Shown here one piece after another: positions 1 through 11,260 of a stretch of 64,000 nt of DNA. The DNA is from Hermetia illucens (lineage: Eukaryota > Arthropoda > Insecta > Diptera > Stratiomyidae). The notes beneath the pieces are model-generated. The model was not told the DNA's origin and did no database searches. It saw only the letters and a list, made by a program, of their open reading frames with translations. The number at the start of each line of letters is the position of its first letter. Position 1 is the stretch's first letter. A program made the translations under genes and the position numbers. Location: the NCBI RefSeq assembly GCF_905115235.1, contig NC_051849.1:71219017-71283016 (forward strand). The letters run 5' to 3'.

Positions 1-578
1 TTTGTGCGAATTCGATTGCGAAACGGGGGAGTGAGAGGGACATAAAAGGGTCACTGGAAATAAATGGCCATTCTCAGAAGCTACCCACCAGAAAAAAATC
101 AGCCCCTGTATGACATCTAGGCTCCGAAATACTTTCCATACTGATATCTGCTAAAATAAAGTTAACAATAGCATCCAGATCAAGCATTTGATAGAGCCAA
201 ATGACGAAATCGATCACGATGAGCCAACTTATTAACGGGGCAAAGGCTGAAGAAAAATAACAAGAAGAATATATTTTTAAAATTTACTACCCCCTTAAGT
301 TCATCCTAGATCCATAAAATTGCATTAATATAAGCTTTAATGCGGAGATCCTACCATTATTAACAAAATTACAGTAGGTCAAAGTTGCTTTTTTCGCGTC
401 AAATTGACACTCCCTAAGATATAAAATGTCAGTACCATATTGAGTTGAATATCGGGTATGTTCAACGTATATATACTACGAGCTATGTATAAATTTAACC
501 ATCGTGTACTCGAATATTAGTACATGAAAGAGGTACATAACCTTTCATGTCTATCTAGCTTCCGGTTTCCGACTTGTT
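1..578. repeat. Family R interspersed repeat, copy A (truncated by window edge)
   Basis: The stretch is similar to segments at 18.11-18.64 kb and 55.6-56.7 kb. Shared phrases include the GAGTGAGAGG block, TCTAGGCTCCGAAATAC, AATAAAGTTAA and a terminal CCGGTTTCC-GACTTGTT. It has no open frame of note. I infer a non-autonomous element of roughly 1 kb whose left part lies outside the window. The superfamily is not determined. Confidence 0.7.
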
Positions 579-2555
579 TTAAGGTAGTTTTGCATTTTTT
601 TTAAACTGAAAAATATCCAACTGTGATCTAATCAGACACTTTCCTCTTTTGCGCCCTGGAAATCCCATTGTCAATTAGTAGGGTGATATCAAGAATATGC
701 TCCCACCCGTCACACTTTACCATTTTGCTAGCGAAATGGAAGGTTGTTGTAGTGCCACATTGGCCTTCTTTGCTGCGACGGTGGTCGTCAAATGTTGTAA
801 TTGTTCTGGTGGAACTGGTCGATCGTGATCCTGTAAGCCGAGAACACGTTCTCTACTCCCGCCTGTTCTAGTTTGACCAAGGTTAGGTCACCGGGACCCA
901 GGTTAGGACACAGAAAAGTGTACAGGCTTAGCGAAGATACATGTTTTAAGTCTGCCCTGATCAGTGGCCCTTGTGCTGTGAAATGAATTGTAATGTTTAC
1001 GTTGGAGCCCTTTAATGGTCTGGCCTCAGCATTGGTCCACACCCCCAGCGCCAATTTCTTAGTAGTGGAATTACCATTCGATAGCATCACCCGTAAGTAA
1101 TTACTAGCCACTTCGCTGAAGAGTTTCACGGGGCGTACCTCGTCGACTGGCCGCTGGCGTTCACTGTTTGCAAAAGTCGCTTGGTCTCCGAGCCCTTGCA
1201 CCTTGTGTTTCTTGTTCGACTTAATCATGAGATCGACTGCGCATGAATGTGATAGATATGCAGAAGTCACTGCCGGGAAGTCGTATGAGGACTTGCCGAA
1301 TTATTCAATCTTCACCTGAAGCATAATCAGACCACTCAAACATTGGAAATTTAAATTCTAAATTCTTCTAAGGCACTGCATGTGCATCCTAAGGACCACT
1401 ATCTGGGATGATTTATGCAATAGCGTACCATCTAAATTCTGTGTCAACGCAATTTATTAGCTGATTTTATAGCTTTAGACTAACTCAGTATCACTCTGAT
1501 GATTTGGTGAACATCAGCGTTATATTCCCAGTATTTCTCCAGTATCTGCTTTAATGAGAATATCTGCTTAATGGTTGGGTTGCGGCATTGAGTAGCTCCC
1601 GAAATATTGGGCCCATCGATTTTTTATCAGCTATAAGGTTCTCAACTGCGTCCTTACACAATATTTTGGTTCTGGGTTGGAATCCTGCAGGCATTCTTTT
1701 CGTCGGTTCATAAACGGATTTTAAGTTATGACTCTTAAAGTTAACGTTGTTTTCTTTCTGCAGATTTCATTAGAAGTCGTCATCGATTAGCTGCTGGCAC
1801 TATTCGTCAAGCCATTTGTTCGTTTTACGCCGTAGTTCCTGTCCGATAGTTCTACAAATATTTTCTTCTCACAGCCAAGGTGTGTGTGCCAAATAAAAGA
1901 GTATACCGCTGTATATGTGAAAGGTGGTGATTGGTTTTCCAGACCATTCTATACCCCTTTTTATTCTCAATAGACACAATAACCCGATAAGAGTGGAAAA
2001 TCTTCTCATTATAAGTCTACTAAACACAACTCTGCTATCGATATCACTCAAATTTAAATTTCCCGATCGTAGTATAAGAATTTTCATATTATCACTTTCA
2101 GTCATATTTTGTAGAATGTGTCATTTTTTCATTTAGACAGTCCCATTTTCAGATGAGTTACAAAACTTAAGATGAACTGATTTAATTTGAATCATAAGAC
2201 TTCAATTTATACTCAAAAAAAATATCAGTTAGTAGAAAGATAGCGTAACTCTTTTATGGCCCTCCATATGCAGTTAGACTACCTTCAACATTTCTGTGGC
2301 CGCCACTTTATATAATCTCTGTATGTCCATACACCTGTCATGTTCGCCTTAGTAAATCTCTTATATTTCGCCAGATATGCAAAGAATTCTAAGGGAACTA
2401 ACGGCGGCGGTTGCGGTCTGGATTATATGCATTATATGCCTAAACTATTGTGAAATTTGGTGAACATTGGGAAGTTTATTTCCCGAAATATGATCAGAAC
2501 CGCTACAGAAGACTCAAACATGCGAATAGGATTGACTCCGTTGCAACTGAGATAG
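579..2555. other. Unassigned stretch with one unrecognised 160-codon minus-strand ORF
   Basis: No gene is supported here. The longest open frame runs from 1270 down to 788 on the minus strand (160 codons). It has no recognisable domain, no signal peptide, no obvious splice sites and no polyA signal placed to suit it. The flanks are AT-rich and broken by stops in all frames. It may be a piece of an old mobile element, but I could not identify one. Confidence 0.4.
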
Positions 2556-2559
2556 ACGC

Positions 2560-3130
2560 TTTAAACTTTTCTCGCCCTTGCCTGAGAATGGGGAAATGAA
2601 ACAGCATCTGGTCTTGGTTTTCGGTATACTACTCCACCTAGTGACCACCAGGTCACATTCGTAACAGCGAACTGCGTAGTGTTATAACTTGTTTCCCTAT
2701 GACTTCATCATTATCATGCCACAACCAACGCGGCATCATTTCTTGTTGCTCTAAATGTGCTGCAAATTCGGTTCTGCCAATTCGGGTCACGTGTGCACCA
2801 GTATTGAACACTTGCACAAATGCCGAAGCAGTGTTTTTTGCTTTCGATAGGCATATTGCAGGTTCCTCTTGAAACTCAACTTAGTGCCGGTCATCACTCC
2901 CAGATTTTTAATAGCCCGTTTCGAGATAACCATGTGTCCTCAGACTTTTACTGAGACTGTTTACTTCCGTTTTCTCCCCGCTCAAATCAACTAGCCCTTT
3001 CTAATTTGGCGGTCTTTCTTTTCGCTGCATAAGCCACCGGCTCTTCGAGATATTTCACGATGATAGCCGCGGCCAGGTCATCTGCGAACCCGAAGATCGT
3101 GACCCCTTCTGCCATGAGAAATAGCTTCAT
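2560..3130 (-). mobile_element. R1-like LINE remnant (reverse transcriptase, FADD box)
   Basis: Minus-strand translation near 3050-3120 gives an RT active-site block, VTIFGFADDLAAA, followed by a short KTEV block, as in R1/I-type LINE reverse transcriptases. Downstream (towards 2560) weak similarity continues but stops and frame changes are frequent. This is an old, inactive fragment. Clade assignment rests only on the FADDLA-type motif and its spacing. Confidence 0.6.
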
Positions 3131-3639
3131 GCATCCGTTTTACACAGGGAACATAATCTTGTGGGTCCATTTAACTTGCTGATAATTTTTCGCATTGGAT
3201 ATATTTTCAAGTCCACCTTCGTCTTGGCTTCCATTAGGACAAGCACGATCATCTCCAACCACGTTTTTATGGCGCTGTTAGTGGAAATCTTCAAAGACAC
3301 TGGCCTAGGCATACCAGTGGATTTTTATCTGCTAGAATCACCTGCGGCCCCCTCTGCCCCAGGGAACTACCATCATGTATTGGATCACGATTCGAAGTTT
3401 GCTTATTCTAGCTAAATTTTTTCCAGTTCTTACACGCAGCGTTCGTAATCGCACTTTTTCTCTGGTTTACGTTGGGCGAAACTGATCATCAATCAATCCC
3501 GACCCAATCCTATTCGCATTCTAGCATTCCCGGTACCATTTTTTGTGGTAGCAGTATTTCACGTAGAATGCGTGCTCCGCGTTTCCCGGGACCCAGTCGC
3601 GGTTTTGACAATCAGGTGAAGTGGGCAATTTATACCCGT

Positions 3640-4320
3640 ATTGGCGTATTGAAGATATTCTCATGCGCGGTGAGAAAGAGATAATTGATTTCACTATGTT
3701 TTCTCTCTAATCTTTCCTGATGGTAGAGATCAGTCTGTGTTTCAACGGAACCCTTTTTGAGCGTTCCTACTGTTGTTGTCATCCATTTACAGATAGTGCT
3801 CGTCGTCTGCGATGAACGAGAGATGGACTGTTGTGATTTTCGACCCAAGATCTGGATCTAGATGAAGGCAGTTTTTACGTCTCGGGTTGTTCTTCCCATG
3901 ATGTCGATATTGTCAACATAGGCCAGTAGTTGGGTCGACTTAAAGAGGATCGCACCCCTCGCATTTACCTGAGCATCACGGATCACTTTTTCCAGGGCCA
4001 GGTTAAGGAGGCTGCGTGATAGGGCATCCCCTTGTCTTAGACCGTTGTTGGTGGCGAATGGTCTCAAGAGCGATCCCGCTTTATCTGGCCTCCCACATTG
4101 GTCAGGGTCAGCCTAGTCAGTCTTTCAATTTAGTCGGGATACCGAATTTGCTCATGGCCGTGTACAGTTTTATTCTGGCTTAAAGTCGATGAAAAGATGG
4201 TGTAATTGATGTCCATATTGCAACAGTTATTCCATCGCTTGACGCAGAGAGAAAATCTGATCTGCTGCTGATTTGCCTGGAGTGAAGCCTCATCACTCCC
4301 AAGTATTTAAGCCAGCTTGA
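3640..4320 (-). mobile_element. RTE-clade LINE fragment (family RTE-A), RT domain
   Basis: Minus-strand translation shows LRQGDALS (3' part of the RT palm), then LLNLALEKVIRD, then LLAYVDNIDIMGRTTRDV, where the YADD box has become YVDN. The same block occurs in the copies at 18.6, 32.5, 50.0 and 62.8 kb. These are hallmarks of arthropod RTE endonuclease-reverse transcriptases. The fragment is interrupted and abuts an R1-like remnant at about 4320. Confidence 0.75.
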
Positions 4321-5350
4321 AGATGATATGACTCCCAATTCTAATGCAAGCGTAATATGTCTTATGGTGTTTGGTGATGAGACCCACTTTCATTTTTCCT
4401 TCGTAAATATCAGTCCAGCGTTTTCTAATTAACTCTTAATAGCTCTAGTTGCTTCGCGTGAGTATAATTTATCATTGTCGATATGTTTCTTGACCACAAC
4501 CAGGAGTAAGTCATCGATGTAACCCACCTCCACCAAAGCAGGTAGATTGAATACATCATTGTACACTATGTTTCAGTGAGCCCAGGGCGGGGTCCTGTAG
4601 TAAACTCGCGAGAGGCTATATTTTTTCCAGAAGATACGGACAGGGTAGCTGCGGTAATCTTGACCCCGCAACCTTTTCATTATAACGCTACAAGTCATAC
4701 CCTAAAGGTGTATTGAACCTCATCACACAGCTATTTCAAACAATTCCTTCTACCCTTCCGTATCGCCTCTTTTAAGTTTCTTCACAGATGTTAATACGCT
4801 TCCTTCTGCTTGCCGCCATCGCGTCTCCCTTTGAATCGGTGATAGAGCCGCTTTATACGAAACCGTGTTGGAATTTTACTCTTCCACTACTCTAATAGTT
4901 GGAAAACCTACTGGGCGGGTAACAGCTGCCCAGTGGGAATGGTGGCATCGCATCTTTCCGTGACCCACTAACTAATTTGAATGATTTTATTTACGACACT
5001 CCCGTTCAGTTGAATATCGGTCGTGAGGGAAACGTCCAGCTTTTGATCTGCATCTATATTATTTGGTGATCACTGCTAATGCTCGCTATCCTGCCAACGA
5101 TCTTAGCCGGTGGTGCGGCGTATATACCAGATCCACTCCAGCTCCGTGAATTTTTCAAGCTGGACATGTTGCTAGACAATAGTTTTCCGCTATCCCATTC
5201 ATAACTCTATGATTTTTGGGTTGTATTCTCTGGCATCTTACTTTGGTCCTAAAGAATTCGGGCCCCGAGCATTCCATGACTGAATCAAAGACTCTTTTCT
5301 CAGACGTTCGCTGTTTCAGTTTCTCACCCAGATGACATCTCCATAATTGA
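4320..5350 (-). mobile_element. R1-like LINE remnant (end of endonuclease to RT)
   Basis: Read on the minus strand, the order is a short endonuclease-end segment (about 5150-5050), a WVTERCDATIP linker block (about 4950), a basic linker (about 4800) and an RT block VGYIDDLLLVVVKK (about 4530) with LENAGLIFTKEK after it. This is the order of an R1/I-type LINE ORF2. Many stops interrupt it. It is distinct from the nearly whole R1 element at 40.4-44.5 kb. Confidence 0.6.
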
Positions 5351-5973
5351 GATATGGTTCACTAATTACATATTCCACTTTGATGTTTTTCCAGCGAATG
5401 GTGCGTGAAAGCTGGGCCTGTGTTACTTTATAGTGATTGAGATCTGTATCAATTTCACTTCCTGTTTCCTTTTATCTCTAAACGAAATAACGTAAAAAAA
5501 CCGAGAAAGAGAATAAACTGCTCAATCTTGGGGGAAGGTTGAAGGAACTCGCCAGAAATCAATAGCGGTGGCATGTAGGCATAGGTAACGTAATATGCCC
5601 CACATAGTGCTACATAGGAACCATAAAGGCATGTATTATTATATATTTCATATTTCGAAATGGCACTTGGCAAATCTCTTCATTAAACCCAATTGCTAGT
5701 AGCAAATGAGCCACTAATCAGCGATAATAATCTAATAGAAATTTATAAGGCGAAAGGAAGCTTAATAGATGTAGATTTAGTATTTTGAAAAGTTTCTTAA
5801 TCGAAGTAATAACCTCTTCACAAGTTATCACTCAGTAGAATATGTGGAAAAGAAGTCGATCTTATAGTACAGTTCCCTTAATCCAATAAGAATATTTTTA
5901 AAATCGCAATTAGATGTGTTGCTCACAGTTTGAGAAACACTTCGGCAAGTCTAAATAATTGTCATAATACCGG
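5351..5973. other. Region upstream of esterase D; small hydrophobic minus-strand ORF
   Basis: An open frame on the minus strand (5673 to 5455, 72 codons) encodes two hydrophobic stretches around YGSYVALCGAYYVTYAY and FILFLGFFTLF. I recognise no family and see no convincing splice partners. The rest is AT-rich sequence that should include the esterase D promoter; no clear TATA box stands out close to 5950-6000. Confidence 0.35.
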
Positions 5974-6054
5974 ATGACGGCCGGTATTCTTCCCTCGTTC
6001 CTTCGAGCAGAGGTTGTTAAATTTGGAGTCGAGTTCATTCGTAAAGTCGGAACC

Positions 6055-6968
6055 ATGGCATTACAACAAGTGTCCTGCAACAAAATCTTCGGCGGCTACC
6101 AGAAGGTTTTCTCGCATCCCTCCAAGGAATTGGCATGTGATATGAAGTTCGCGATATATCTTCCTCCGGAATCGGAGACACGGAAAGTTCCAGTCTTGTA
6201 CTGGCTGAGCGGACTGACATGTACCGAGGAAAATTTCGTCATAAAGGCGGGGGCTCAGCGATATGCGGCTGAACATAACATTTGCATCGTTTGTCCCGAT
6301 ACATCGCCGCGAAACGTGAATCTGCCAGGAGAAGATGATTCCTACGATTTCGGTTCCGGAGCCGGCTTCTACCTAAACGCCACACAGGAACCATGGAAAA
6401 AGCACTACAATATGTACAATTACGTGACAAAGGAACTCATTGCTTTAATAAGTGAGAATTTCCCAGTGGTACCAGGAAAACAAAGTATTTGTGGCCATAG
6501 CATGGGAGGGCATGGAGCTCTAATATGTGCCTTGAAAAATCCCGGACTCTACTCTTCAGTGTCTGCATTTGCGCCGATTTCAAATCCTATCAATGCTCCG
6601 TGGGGCCAAAAAGCCTTCCAAGGATATCTGGGCAGTGCAGAAAGTGGCCAATGGAAAGAGTGGGATGCTACGGAATTAGCAGCAGTTTATAATGGAGTAC
6701 CAATGGAATTGCTAATTGATCAGGTAAACAAATAGTCTCAGTGTCCTTGCCCTGCCTATAATGACTTGCAACCTCTCTTCAGGGAACCGAAGACAATTTC
6801 TACAAACAAAAACAACTCTTACCGGAGAATCTCGTAGCGGCGGCGGCGAAAAATGATCGTTTGAAGTGCGTTCTGCAGATGCGCGAGGGCTACGATCACA
6901 GCTATTTCTATATTGCCAGCTTCATTGGAGAACACATTGGATATCACGCAAAGTTTTTGAATGCATGA
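6055..6968 (+). CDS. ESD: S-formylglutathione hydrolase (esterase D), two exons
   Basis: The enzyme hydrolyses S-formylglutathione to glutathione and formate, the last step of glutathione-dependent formaldehyde detoxification in the cytosol. Exons are 6055-6723 and 6783-6968, joined in phase 0 across a 59-bp GT-AG intron, giving 284 residues (human ESD has 282). The alpha/beta-hydrolase signature [18 protein letters not shown] places the nucleophile at Ser149. Asp227 (GTEDNF, exon 2) and His262 (EGYDHSY) complete the triad by position against the human enzyme. The oxyanion-side block [12 protein letters not shown] and PDTSPR are also present. The start at 6055 is chosen because [10 protein letters not shown] matches the family N-terminus and its context is AACCATGG. 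An in-frame ATG at 5974 would add 27 residues. AATAAA lies at 6970, only two bases after the stop. Nothing looks broken. Confidence 0.97.
6724..6782 (+). other. Intron of esterase D (59 bp, phase 0)
   Basis: The donor is CAG|GTAAAC and the acceptor CTCTTCAG|GGAACC. Reading through it meets a stop after three codons, whereas splicing joins LLIDQ to GTEDN exactly as in other esterase D proteins. The size is typical of short fly introns. Confidence 0.93.
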
Positions 6969-6969
6969 A

Positions 6970-6975
6970 AATAAA
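6970..6975 (+). terminator. PolyA signal of esterase D
   Basis: AATAAA starts two bases after the TGA stop, and a TTTATATTTGGG tract follows about 30 bases on. The 3' UTR would be very short. Confidence 0.75.
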
Positions 6976-7122
6976 GAGATTATATTGAGCATTGTAAAAA
7001 AGTTTATATTTGGGATTGAGGGCGTTAGTATGACTTCAAAATGTGCTTCCTTTTAGGTGGTTGAATTTTAATCTAACCCTAATCCGGACTCTCTGCTTGT
7101 TCTTTGGGAAAAGTTCCTCGTG

Positions 7123-7194
7123 GCGTCGGTGGTGTAATGGTCAGCATAGTTGCCTTCCAAGCAGTTGATCCGGGTTCGATTCCCGGCCGACGCA
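7123..7194 (+). tRNA. tRNA-Gly (TCC)
   Basis: The 72-nt gene folds as a standard cloverleaf. Acceptor arm GCGTCGG pairs with CCGACGC, with discriminator A. The D-arm contains the A box TGGTGTAATGG, the anticodon loop holds TCC within CTTCCAA, and the T-arm contains the B box GGTTCGATTCC. A TTTTT Pol III stop begins four bases downstream at 7198. It starts about 150 bp after the esterase D polyA signal on the same strand. No mismatch in the stems was seen. Confidence 0.97.
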
Positions 7195-7204
7195 CACTTT
7201 TTCT

Positions 7205-8435
7205 TACCGCAATATATTTATTTTTTATGAGTATCTTCCGGGTGCGCTATTTTGAATAAATTTTATAATTTACGGAATGTCGTAATATCTTTATTGCTCC
7301 CATCCACGCGGAAGGAAATTTTCGCAATTGGAATTCGTTGATGCTGGAAATATTTAAAGATTAAAAATATCACGAGGAAAGAAAGTGACTTGGCCAAGAA
7401 GAACGAGATGTGGGAACCATGCTCTTAGCAAATGAGTGAGTATCTTATCTCCTAGACTTCTTAGAAACCAAGTAGCTGCACGTCTATTTCTAAATAGCAT
7501 AAAAAGACGGCCTTACGCCTTGTGCTGCCAGCAGATAGGAAAGTCAATATCTCCGAAGGTTGTTTAGTAATGCAAAACGGCAAAATACCACGTGCAATTC
7601 GGTGAACTGAGTGGTTTGATTTTATTGGTACCGTTCAACTCCGCATGAATCGAATTCTAATTCGATTTTTTTTAAATTAAATTAAAATTCGTATTTTTCG
7701 TTTTAAACTTCATTATTTTTATTTTATTCCGCCTTTGATTAAGTTTAGTTTCTGGAATGTACACACGCTCCTCAACTAAGGTAAGCCCTTAGAATGCTCG
7801 CTTTCTTCGCAATCTGGCTGCCGTTTAGCGCTTGAAGAACTTTCTTGCTGCATAAATGGCACAAACTCTGAAAACTTCGCCGAGAATGCTGATGGGAACG
7901 GGCCTATTATCAAAAATATGTTTATCTCTGGCAAGTGGGAGTTGCCGACCATGTCTCAAATGGTTGTCACCTAGCATAACACCCGGTGAATTTCCACTTC
8001 CTGTCGGTGGTTTGGTAAGCCACCGGAACATGCGGAGACGGACTGTTCCTCAACGGTCTTCCTGCGTAACTATTCTGTTCAGCCCCTGTAATCCCTGCAG
8101 AGTTGCTACTTCCACTCATTCGTAAGTTACCTAACCCTGCTTCTTAGCGGACACGGGTATTTTCATTCTCACTTGTCCATAATCAGGAAATTATGGTCAC
8201 CCGACTACATTTATTGTAAGGATGTAGGGGTTGATGCCTGCCACACTTTTTCCTTCTGTAGAAGGTGGCAGCGTCATCGTCTATTGACGGAAGGGTGTCA
8301 ATTGCTTCCGAACACAATAATTGAGGCCACGCTATAAAGCGAGGACACGTGGAACGGAGTGGCACGTCATACTCAACATGCAAAAGAAATGGATAGGAGA
8401 AATACTGGAGTAGTCGAGGTTCCTGAACTACGGTT
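7205..8435. other. Unassigned stretch downstream of tRNA-Gly
   Basis: The first 500 bases are AT-rich with no open frame of interest. From about 7800 to 8430 several short open frames overlap on both strands, but none carries a motif I recognise. Given the LINE RT fragment that follows on the plus strand, this may be a very decayed upstream part of the same LINE. Confidence 0.35.
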
Positions 8436-8439
8436 CTGT

Positions 8440-8950
8440 GCTCCTACACTGAATAGGACTGGTCAGAGGCAATGTATCAAACGGTACCGAATTAGTGTCC
8501 TAGACGTAGCCCGGGAGGTTTTAGCTGGTAGTCTGTCTGAGATAAGAATTTGGAACTTTGTCCGTAAATCGATTTCACCTTCTTACTCAAAAAAAAAAAA
8601 AAAATCATACTTACATGGGAATCTTAGATCTATTCCAGTGAGTCGACGAATCCTACCGTTGTATGAACACTTTTCGGATTGTTGTGGGGCAGCTCCAATC
8701 GCCGCTTCATCGATTTTGAAAAAGCTTTCGTCAACAGGGAACATCTGCAATGCTCTACGTGGGACGAATTTGGTGTCCAACGTTACATCATATCGCTTAT
8801 ATTATGGCTGGAGGATAAGGAAGGGTTTAATGGATCACATCATTTTCTCTCCAACACCCCGAGCACGCTGATGCTTGGAGTCACCTAAATGTCTATGGAT
8901 TTCAAAATGGAGGCAAGCAGATTCGGATTGAAGATAAATACCAAACTATT
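8440..8950 (+). mobile_element. LINE reverse-transcriptase fragment (plus strand)
   Basis: Plus-strand translation gives CIKRYRISVLDVAREVLAG (RT block CNNYRGISLL-VAGKVLA) at about 8470-8530, and FIDFEKAFVNREHL (the FIDFEKAFDSVNRE block) at about 8700-8740. A GGCAAGCAGATTCGGATTGA phrase near 8912 recurs at 11.21 kb. A poly-A run of 16 or more interrupts it at about 8588. Frames change and stops occur, so this is a fossil LINE. It is RTE- or L2-like rather than R1-like. Confidence 0.6.
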
Positions 8951-10035
8951 ATACTTCGTTTGGTAATACAGTACTACAAGAATACCTGTTTAAAATTTCA
9001 AATCAATATTTAATTAGGTTTTGGAACATTACGTACTTTAAAAGCATTCTTATCGAAACACATTTTTTCGGTGCGTGCTGTAAGGATTCGGAAAAACTAC
9101 TCAAATTGATGTTTATGCAATAGCTGTTATTCAAAACTGATAGACATGTTTTGGTATTTTGGTTGCCGATTGATATTTTCCGCTGAATTTTATGTGGCGC
9201 ATATTTTATTTTTCAAGGAACCGTGCTGCAATGCCGGACGGTCGTCATTTTATTTTTTATTATGTTTGACCATTAAAATTTCAACAACCTTAATAAATAA
9301 GCAATCAAAATTTCAAAATCATATCTTTTGTCGTTTTTCCAATGGCGATTTAAAAAAAACATTCTCATCATGTTCGCTGTTTTGTCTAAAACATGGAAAT
9401 GCACCATCAACACCAACAAGTAGAGACTGACCTCAACTGTTATTCAAAAAATCTAAATCTTCATCATTCTACCTCAAGATAGTAAATAATTAAGAAATGG
9501 GTCGATGGACGGCCAGTGGGTAGGTCACACGTTAAGCAAGGGTAATAAATCTATTACAAGTTATGCCATGCAATGGCAACCCACTATCCCATTATGACCG
9601 ACGAGTGGGTCGTCCGTGCCATAGAACGGCCGAGAAAGTGTGCAAGCTTCTTGGAAAACCGTAGACGCAGCTGAAGCGCATTGGTAGAAAGTGATAGCCA
9701 TGGCACGTAGGTGTGCTTGGCGTTAATGGCAACTACAACATAAGATTATACGTAGTCAAAAGTATGGAGGCATTTCACAAAGACTCACTTCTCCTCAAAG
9801 ACCTTCCTTCATTCGGCTAGTGCTCCATGCAATCACGGTGATCTTGTACGCATTCGCACCCGCATGCCTGTGAGTTGGGAATTCAATCAAAGGATTCTCT
9901 GCTTCTTGCAAAAGTCAATTAAAAGGAATAGTAATTTGTGAGTTCAAAACTTGCAAATCTCCAATTATCTTATACTATAGAAACGCCTCCTTGCTCTTAT
10001 TACAGTAGTCATATTATTAGGAGTTCGTGGCACCA
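8951..10035. other. Unassigned AT-rich stretch
   Basis: No supported gene. A 94-codon plus-strand frame (9146-9430) is low-complexity and rich in F, S and N with no motif. A GC-richer patch at 9500-9760 looks coding-like, but its best frame is interrupted and I could not assign it. Confidence 0.35.
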
Positions 10036-10039
10036 AAAC

Positions 10040-10435
10040 GGCACACTACAGTGCTAATTGGGCTCCTCGGAGAGGCCACTGATATATCCTTACCCTACCT
10101 TATAGAAACGAAAACCACGTCTTGGAGGCTGACTGATCTATTCGTAATCAGGTATCGGTGGCCCCTCCTGGTATATTGGGAATACTCACTGCCAAGTAAA
10201 CTATCGCCTGGAGAAGCTAAGGATATCTACGGACACTGTTTGTAGGTTATGTGTAGAGTGTGTCGAAATCTTCATACACATTCTAGGACAGTGTCCCGGG
10301 CTTGTGCAAAGTAGGTTGATGCACCTGGGGAAATGCTTAATACCAGATGCCAAGTTGAAATATTGCGAATGTATTAAAATCCCTGACGGTTATAGGCTTG
10401 CTTCACGTACTATAGTTAGCAGTTGTAAGTAGACT
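10040..10435 (+). mobile_element. LINE ORF2 C-terminus with zinc-knuckle (I/Jockey-like)
   Basis: Plus-strand frame 2 from about 10219 reads VCRLCVECVE, then HILGQCPGL, a C-x2-C...H-x4-C arrangement typical of the C-terminal Cys/His motif in I-, Jockey- and R1-type LINEs. It is followed by SRLMHLGKCLIPDAKL and ends near 10425. The segment 19.78-20.02 kb shares the GxRKLNYYLG-like and LIPD-x-LK blocks, so both derive from one family. Stops upstream show it is inactive. Confidence 0.6.
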
Positions 10436-10975
10436 ATAACCAGGAAAAGATGCACAAAAGTTCTTTAGCGACCCAGTGCAACTTCCTTTAACAGAATAAT
10501 AATCTGTGGCCCCAAAATACCCTCTTTTTTCAACTTGAGCGAAAGTTTCAGTGCTACAGGCTGAACAAACTGAGGTTTGGCGAGGTAAGATCGTGGGGTC
10601 CTGAAGAGTACTTTTTTTCTTTTGCGGTACTGTATTATTCGATGGAAACAAACGTGAATCTAGTGTCTGGAACGGTAACAGCAAAATTTGCCACAATTAT
10701 CTAGGAGCTGGTATTAGACAGTATATGGACTGCGAGATTCCGACCCAGAGTACCGAACATCTCAACAGTATAGTGCTAGGCACCTACGGAGACATACTAT
10801 ACATAGAAGAGAAAGAGGGTAGAATATTGATGTCTATGGGCCGTCATCAAAAATGTTGTTATCCCCGGTGCTATGGTCATCGGTCACCTCCTGAAGGGGT
10901 TGCGAGGGGCATCATAATACCTGGTTGACTGCGAAAACGTGGAAGTAGGTTGATCTGCATACAACTGCTTCATCC
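10436..10975. other. Unassigned stretch between LINE fragments
   Basis: No gene is supported. Overlapping short frames on the two strands (10403-10696 minus, 10725-10928 plus) show no motif. Probably LINE-derived filler. Confidence 0.3.
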
Positions 10976-10979
10976 AAGA

Positions 10980-11260
10980 AATCCAAGATCTTTTCCAGGC
11001 GGTGAAAAAAGGGGATAATCTGGGGTGCGCAATTGCGCTTAATCCGCTCTTCATCAGCTCCGAAAAAGCTTTCAAGAGCGTCAACATCTGGAGCACTTTA
11101 GGCATGAAAGGCGTTCACCTGCCCTATCAAGGTAAAGTTGCAAAGGAATTTGACATTATCTATGCTAGGCCTTCGTCAAATGGCTCTGAATTTAAGGAAA
11201 GAGGCAAGCAGAGTCGGACTGAAGATAAATACCAACCAGGGTTGTCGATCTGATAGGCTA
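10980..11260 (+). mobile_element. LINE reverse-transcriptase fragment (plus strand)
   Basis: The translation FISSEKAFKSVNIWSTLGMKGVH (positions about 11047-11115) corresponds to the FIDFEKAFDSVNRE-W--L-RRG RT block. It ends in GGCAAGCAGAGTCGGACTGA, a phrase shared with the fragment at 8.9 kb. A third relative lies at 16.02-16.23 kb inside the ORC4 intron. Short and inactive. Confidence 0.6.
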
